Shown here: positions 58,393 through 64,000 of the stretch, piece after piece
Numbering within the stretch: the first letter of the stretch is position 1
Layout: every line of letters starts with the position of its first letter
NCBI GenBank assembly: GCA_020284085.1
Contig: JACEVL010001161.1
Location: 2,214,344-2,278,343 of the forward strand
Source: Aporrectodea caliginosa
Taxonomy: Eukaryota; Annelida; Clitellata; Crassiclitellata; Lumbricidae
Direction: 5' to 3'
Length of the DNA stretch: 64,000 nucleotides
Notes under the pieces: model-generated
Told to the model about the DNA's origin: nothing
Databases searched by the model: none
What the model saw: only the letters and a program-made list of their open reading frames with translations
Translations under genes and position numbers: made by a program

Positions 58393-61019
58393 CAAATGCT
58401 TTCCAAATTTTAAAAATTTTAGCCCTAGCACACACTGCGTTTCTGAGCAATCGTGAATGTTCCGATGTTATTCGACATTGCATTTTCACCATCACATGCC
58501 CAACATCTAATACACAACTAAACCGAGCTTTCTTCAGCTAGTAACATTGAAGCCACTGATTACTTCCAGAGGTTATGTGCACAAAGGGAAAAGGCAAAGC
58601 TCAGCAGGCCAATGCGCAAGAAATTGTTCATGGTAATCTGAGAGTTTAATGTAAAAAAATTGATAATACGTTTGTTTAAAACCAACGCACGCTTAAAATC
58701 CTCGTCTTTCACCCTTAAAGAGAGCCGCTAATGGCTTCACCACAAACCATGCGACACTCCCAGCCTCATCATATGCAAGCCATCTGAATTCATATATCAA
58801 TTGCAGTGTTCACCACCACACATATACCTTTCTTTGTTCTGAAACTGTTACCCTGATAAGTGCCACAGTTCATCGCATACATAAGCAAGCCTATGCAATT
58901 GTCACTATTATCACACACTTAATATTCCAAATTCAACAATTAAAGATAACATAATACTCCTGCATTTATGGCATTTGCTAATCTGTTTTGTATCTGTACT
59001 GCTTAATTAAGAGCATGGCCTTGAAGTCACAGACGTTAACACCAGCAGAGCAAATCCGAGTTGATTGAAATTCACTTTACAGTTTTCAGCACCAAAAAAC
59101 ATTCTCTTACAAACAGAATTATTCACAGGTGATACCAAGACTTTCGATACAAATTAATTGTAGTGTAAAGTAGTGAAACATTTGTATGCATTTGTATATT
59201 GCCTTTTACGAGCCTCTCAGAGACCCATCAGTTTGCAACAGATGTCGCTCTATCCCCATGGTTGTGAGAGTCTGCAACCAAAACCAACAGCCTACCAAAA
59301 CCATGATCAGATAAGTAAAATAAAGAATACAATTACTTACTTACTCAAGTAGAGAGTCCCTTTTCATGAAACTACCGGTACTAGGGAGTCTTAATTTTCA
59401 AGTTATGCTAAATAATGCAACACTCACAACTTAGAAGGATTTAAACCTCTAACAACATAATGATGGCTTAATCATTGGCCACACGAGACCTTTATCCCTA
59501 TCTATTTTGATGACCAGAAGGCAGGATATTATGGACATGAAAGTTGAAGTATCTGGTAAGCATAGGTTAACACCATATGCTAACCTTTGCAACATTTGGC
59601 TGAGATAGGCTGCTGTGATTCTCAAACACACCAATTTATTTTTGTCCACAATGACGCCAGGTACAGCCACTGTTAACAACTTTTGACTGTTCATAGAAAA
59701 ACTGTTCAAATGGCAATAAAACTGTGGATAATATTTTACATGTCAAACTTCATAAACACAATGTTATCAGTTAATTCATTACAACAAAATCCAGTAGACA
59801 ACAAGTGAAACCATCAAGAGTAACCCACAACACACTGGACCAAAGTCGTCTCCTTCAATCTCTTGCATGCTCGTACATTCCACATCAGATTTATGGGAAA
59901 ATTCACTGGGGCATCATATCCATACCATTACAAATATTATAATCCCAGCCGACATAGACAGTAATTACCATTAACTGGATTGGAATAAAACTGACTTCAC
60001 ATGATAATGTATGACGCAGCCTAAATGTCTGCAATAGTAGAATGGCTAAGATGCTGGAAATATATGGCATTGTTAAGGCAAACTAAGCAAAACCTGAGCA
60101 GTTTTCATCTCCTCAGAATGGCTCTTGTAAACATTGCCATGATCGTCTTTTGTTTGGCACTCAACGTCTGTTGACAATAAAAGACCCAGAATGGCAACCA
60201 GCGATCACTCAAAACAATGTAAAGCATAACTTCGCAGTTAATGGGCGAACACCAACTAAACAAGGTACTTGCCTTGGAAAGTGACCTGGTGCTTTTGACA
60301 TGGTTCAGAAGTGCCTTTGACAGGCCCCAATGGCATTGTTTATAATGTCCACATGCATATACACACAGTGTAAACTGCAAAGCCAGAATGGGACTTTGGT
60401 GATTTCACTGCATGCAGCTTAGTACCAAGCTCCTTAAAAATCAGTTCAAATCTGCAAAACTCCATGGATCTCTTGATTGAATACTAGTTCTCCCTCTTGT
60501 GTTGAGCAACATCAGTTATGATTGTGATACTGGAGGTTCCACACAATTGTTCTGTATAGCAAAGCATGAGCAAGGCTGTTTATGAAATAGTGTTGTGGTT
60601 ATGTGTCAAATAGCAGTACAGCTATTGACAAGTCTTGTTAAATTAAGAAAAGGGGTAGTTCTAAACTCACCACAGAAGAAAATAATTTTGCTCTACAGAA
60701 ACACCTGCACAAAGTAATCACCGAGTAAGGCCCGACTATCAACATAAGGGACAACAATTGACAAGTTCTCCGTCCAAAGACATCTGCCGGGCACAAAAAT
60801 ACACTTACGAGTAAATATTATTTTAAAGTTTAAGACTTCTTTTCTTCCAATAAAGGACATAAAGATAGATTACAGATGTCAAGAAAACACAGAACTTTGT
60901 ATAACATAAACTTCTTTCACGAATGTATACAAAGTTCTGAATCCCAGTTAACAGTGCTACTATTTCAGTCGATGTTTCACACCAGTCGGGTTATGTAGCT
61001 TGAGCCAGATACGACCACC
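58393..61019. other. Intergenic/3' UTR side of SARNP, no recognisable gene
   Basis: Short frames only. A TTACTTACTTAC tail preceded by AATAAAG near 59315-59350 may be another retroposon 3' end. The 3' UTR of SARNP should lie just below 61020, but I see no clear minus-strand AATAAA. Confidence 0.4.
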
Positions 61020-61067
61020 TTACGAATTTGCAGCGCCAAATCTTGCAGCACGCTTCTGCTTCTTTGC
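61020..61067 (-). CDS. SARNP: SARNP last coding exon
   Basis: Acceptor TTTTTGAAG/GC on the minus strand; encodes AKKQKRAARFGAANS and a TAA stop (61020-61022). It matches the C-terminal (E)AKKRKRAERFG repeat of SARNP (CIP29/Tho1), an RNA/DNA-binding nuclear protein that works with the TREX mRNA-export complex and DDX39B. In the family these basic RFG motifs lie C-terminal to a SAP domain and bind RNA and the helicase. The 5' part of the gene is to the right, outside the window. Confidence 0.8.
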   Translation of the reverse strand, partial: AKKQKRAARFGAANS

Positions 61068-61545
61068 CTTCAAAAACAAGACAGAAACAGACATTTTGGA
61101 GTAATATGAAATACAAGCAATATTAAATAATGGCCAACTTCAAACAAATTATCTCATAACTTTACATTTTCTCTTTACACTGCAATCAAGAAGAACTTAA
61201 AAAGCCTACCAAAGTTTCTGCTGACTTTAAAGAAACCAATTTATGGATAAAAGCAGGAGATGATCTCAGCCACAAAAAAGTAAGAAAATCAAGGAGATGG
61301 CGGGTGAATAAAGTGGCATCTCAGCCCAAGTTCAGAGCCTTAGCAAGTCATGTAAAAGCAACAGCTTTAGGTTACAGAGTTCACCTCAAAGAAAAGTCAT
61401 TGTACTCTGGGGTTGCATTTTTGTAATCGTCATTAACAACTTCGAGAACTGTTAAATACGTGTAAATGATTTCATGCTGTTGACATAGAAAGCAGAACAT
61501 TATATAAACCACTGTGTCATCTTCCAAATATTTATTACTAATTAT

Positions 61546-61615
61546 TTAACCCTTTAACGATGAGCTGCATTGCTTTCCCATACATTTTAGTACATGCTTC
61601 TCATTAAAGGGTTAA
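61546..61615 (+). mobile_element. 70-bp TTAA MITE in a SARNP intron
   Basis: TTAACCCTTTAACGATGAGC at the left and CTTCTCATTAAAGGGTTAA at the right, exactly 70 bp including both TTAA, with TGCATTGCTTTCCCATACAT and TTTTAGTACATG inside. Same family as 48634-48703. Confidence 0.8.
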
Positions 61616-61729
61616 ACTAAATAACAGTTGAAACTCTAAATCATTACATTGTATATTCAAGTTGATTAACAGTTGCATAAAACGGGAAATGAAATCTGTC
61701 AATTCAAAAATGAATAAGTTAATGTTTAC

Positions 61730-61801
61730 CTCAGTGGTACCTTCATCAGACGATGTGGAAAATCTTGCTTTACGCTTCAGCATGGCATCTTTTTCTTCAC
61801 C
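61730..61801 (-). CDS. SARNP: SARNP penultimate coding exon
   Basis: Acceptor ATTTTGTAG/GG and donor CTGAG/GTAAAC frame a 72-bp phase-0 exon encoding GEEKDAMLKRKARFSTSSDE followed by GTTE. Joined to the last exon it gives LKRKARF...TTEAKKQKRAARFG, matching the C-terminal pair of KKRKERFG and KKRKRAERFG motifs in SARNP, with GTTE preserved. The Gly after the first RF is replaced by Ser. No further upstream exon is recognisable between here and 64000. Confidence 0.82.
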
Positions 61802-62069
61802 CTACAAAATTGTTACGTAGAAAACTAAATGGTTCACAGAATCCAAGCATCTGAAAATAACAGCTCCTGTGGCGACCTGTGAATATTCCAACCTAATCAA
61901 ACCTGAAAACTTCTATGGTCTAACTCTAACTGTAACAATGCTCAAGATGACAATCAATTACCAGTGCTAATTAAAATCATGTGCATGCCAAAGTACAAGG
62001 TTACTAAGATCAAAAGCCAGAAAAGCAATAAGGTATGACAATGAAACCAGTGTTTTAGTTGTCAAAAAC

Positions 62070-62083
62070 TGGGGGGGGGGGGG
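62070..62083 (+). repeat. Homopolymer run of G
   Basis: About 14 consecutive G bases after AAAAACT. It could be a real mononucleotide repeat, but its length is also a place where assemblies often err. Confidence 0.8.
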
Positions 62084-62231
62084 GTCGAAAATTTTGCAGA
62101 TTTCGAAAGTACACGATCACAGGTCTAAATTAAATTTTAATGTTGTTAATATGAAACAACTGACGACTCATGATATCTTAGTTTCTTCTTTAAATTTATC
62201 TATGTGACATAACAAAGAAATTACATAATCA

Positions 62232-62395
62232 TAGGGGCGTAGCCAGGAAAAAATTTCAGAGGGGGTTTTAACTTTTAAGTTTTCGGGGTTTTCCATTGGA
62301 AATGGTCGTATTTTTCTACATATTTAGTTTTTAATAACATAATGCATTTATTTGGGGGGTTGAACCTGTAAAACCACCCCCTAAAAACGCCCATG
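62232..62395. mobile_element. Short hAT-like MITE (decayed)
   Basis: Left end TAGGGGCGTAGCCAGG and right end AAAAACGCCCATG (reverse complement CATGGGCGTTTTT), with flanking 8-mers CATAATCA and CATGACCA agreeing at six of eight. GGGGGTTTT-type motifs occur inside both ends. The call rests on weak repeats. Confidence 0.4.
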
Positions 62396-62485
62396 CATGA
62401 CCACATAGACAAAACACCTGGTTTTTGGAAAGTAATTCAATAACACAAACCATAATGCATAGATTCTTACACTATACCCGGTAGT

Positions 62486-62692
62486 TTACAAAAATAATTT
62501 TGGACTATGTTTTGTAATTTCTTTTTTCTTTGGTAACCCAGTGGCTTTGTCCAAAGCACCATGTCTGCCAGCTTTAAGACAAGAAATAACATATTTTTCT
62601 TCATTCCATGCAGTAAGAGGTGGACCATTGATGCCAATCATCAACAGATCATTCACTGAACTCACCAGAAGCCTGTTTCTTCCACTCATCTT
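62486..62692 (-). pseudogene. Possible hAT-transposase C-terminal remnant
   Basis: The minus-strand frame reads SVNDLLMIGINGPPLTAWNE, EKYVISCLKAGRHGALDKAT and GLPKKKE then stops. I recall similar endings (NGPPLxxWxxxxYVxxWLxxGR) at the C-termini of some hAT/ZNF862-like proteins, but this is not certain. An RTE LINE starts immediately on its 5' side at 62694, so the upstream part may have been displaced. An alternative is an exon of an unknown gene. Confidence 0.35.
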
Positions 62693-62693
62693 G

Positions 62694-64000
62694 TCATCTT
62701 GTGCTGTCAGTTCCTGGAACTCTTGCGACCTTCATGATCAAGCCTCTCCATTTCCTTCTGTCCGCCGTCGCATCTCTCAGTTCTGCCAAATTCATTCCAG
62801 TTGTTTCATGTATCTCGTCCATCCACTTTTTCCTTGGTCGTCCTTGTTTTCTCCTTCCCTCTCCATATGCTAACATCATTTCCTTTTCCAATCCATCTGA
62901 TCGCATGACATGACCAAAGAACCTCAACTTTGCTCTTAGCACTGTTTGTTGTAGTGTCTCTTCATTCTCAATTCCGATACTCATGCGCACCCAATCGTTG
63001 GTCCTTTTCTCTTTCCATGATATTCTCTGCATCTTCCTCCATATCCACATTTCGCATGCGTTAATCTTTTTTTTCATTTTCTTGGTCATTGTCCATGTCT
63101 CACTGCCGTATGTTACTGTTGGTATGATCAGAGCCTTCACCAATCTTTTTTTCGTGTCTATACTCACATGTTTGTCCTTCCATATTTTTTCCAGACCATT
63201 CATTGCAGTTTTTCCTATCGCTACTCTACGATTTATTTCCATATCACACTTTCCCTCTTTTTCTATTACTGATCCCAAAAACGTGAAGCTAGTTACCGTT
63301 TCTATTTCCTCTCCATCTACTACAAAACTGTCCTCCTCCTCTGTTGTCATGATCTTTGTCTTCTTTATATTGAAGTAGAGTCCTGCTTTCTCACTTTCAC
63401 TCTTGAGCCTTCTTATTAGTTCTACCAAATCGGTTTTTTTACCCGCCAATAGTGTTGTATCGTCAGCGTATCTCAGATTGTTCATTGTTCTTCCCGCTAT
63501 CTTTATTCCTTCCATAGCCTCATCCATTCCCGCCTGCCTCATTATCCTTTCAGCATACATATTAAATAGGAAAGGAGACAGAATGCATCCTTGCCACACT
63601 CCCTTCCTAATCCTGAATCTGTCAGTATCTCCATATTCAGTCCTTATCACCGCTATCTGATCTTCGTACAAACCCCTAAGAAGTTGTATCAAGTGTTTCG
63701 GTATTCCCATTTCTCCCAAGGTTTTCCACATCAATTCATGATTAATGCAGTCAAACGCTTTGCTATAATCAATGAAGCATATGTATACTTTTTGTCCAAA
63801 CTCCCTTTGTCTCTCCATTATCCACCTCATATTGGCAATATGATCACGTGTTCCACGAAATTTCCTAAATCCTGCTTGACTATCAGGAAGCTCTCTCTCT
63901 ATTGTACTCTCCATTCTTTTATGTATTATTTTGAGTAATATTTTGCTTATGTGTGATATCATTGCTATTGTCCTGTAATTTTCACACTCTTTTGCGTCTC
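62694..64000 (-). mobile_element. RTE-type LINE, reverse transcriptase region, runs off the window
   Basis: An open minus-strand frame continues from the window edge (KECENYRTIAMISHISKILL) to a TGA at 62694. RT motifs: SQAGFRKFRGTRD, VYICFIDYSKAFDCINHELM, GVWQGCILSPFLFNMYAERI, NNLRYADDTTLLAG. After the RT domain come TSFTFLGSVIEKEGK, INACEMWIWRKMQRISWKEK, LRFFGHVMRSDG and GRPRKKWMDEI, the standard order in RTE-like endonuclease-RT proteins. Catalytic YADD is intact; the usual GVRQGC has Trp for Arg. No frameshift is seen, so it is young. The endonuclease domain would be to the right. It lies in or next to the SARNP 5' region, same strand. Confidence 0.88.

Noticed and set aside
62045..62420. 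CCAGTGTTTTAGTTGTC and ACAAAACACCTGG as possible inverted ends
   Set aside because: No matching 8-bp flanks; a smaller element at 62232-62395 fits better.
1..64000. CRISPR arrays, phage or bacterial mobile systems
   Set aside because: Spliced animal genes and eukaryotic TEs throughout; tandem repeats here have no unique spacers.

Overview
The window looks like nuclear DNA from an invertebrate animal, most likely marine. Two metazoan chromatin/RNA genes with GT-AG introns can be read on the minus strand, and nearly everything else is transposon debris: hAT, Tc1/mariner, piggyBac-like, CR1/L2-like and RTE-like LINEs, and tRNA-derived SINEs. The species cannot be fixed from the sequence. There are no bacterial operons, rRNA genes, CRISPR arrays or phage genes.

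Genes. (1) An INO80D orthologue (subunit D of the INO80 chromatin remodeller) occupies about 38.5-56.4 kb on the minus strand. I could assemble ten coding exons whose phases agree throughout (3804 nt, 1267 codons plus stop), with a likely non-coding first exon and promoter near 56.37-56.45 kb. (2) The last two coding exons of a SARNP (CIP29/Tho1-like) orthologue lie at 61.02-61.80 kb, also minus; its 5' exons lie to the right of the window. A possible unidentified coding exon on the minus strand near 14.74-15.05 kb sits beside a CpG-containing, promoter-like interval.

Layout. 0-4 kb: LINE fragments nested in a hAT element. 4-15 kb: two related hAT MITEs, microsatellites (including an approximately 490-bp ATC tract) and a hAT element split by a LINE. 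15-17.5 kb: possible promoter and purine-rich tracts. 17.5-21.4 kb: three DNA transposons almost end to end, two hATs and one mariner. 21.5-35 kb: a dense TE district with a long LINE, a 39-bp minisatellite, a LINE with an open reverse-transcriptase ORF inside a hAT, a foldback element and a three-deep nest of hAT elements. 35-38.5 kb: 3' flank of INO80D. 38.5-56.4 kb: INO80D, its introns holding LINE, SINE, hAT, piggyBac-like and satellite repeats. 56.4-61 kb: intergenic with one SINE and one LINE. 61-64 kb: SARNP 3' end with an RTE-type LINE running off the right edge.

Main observations. I found seventeen hAT-like insertions; thirteen have perfect 8-bp target duplications. Three of them are nested one inside another at 33.2-35.0 kb. 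The palindromic octamer TAGGCCTA occurs about twenty times between 13.8 and 34.5 kb, and I saw none to the right of that. In a conserved reverse-transcriptase motif at 31.44 kb it is a clean 6-bp in-frame insertion at a TA, which suggests a micro-insertion process. Others are a family of 70-bp TTAA-flanked MITEs, a perfect 95-bp inverted repeat beside an INO80D exon, and hAT MITEs with the same ends but different palindromic subterminal repeats.
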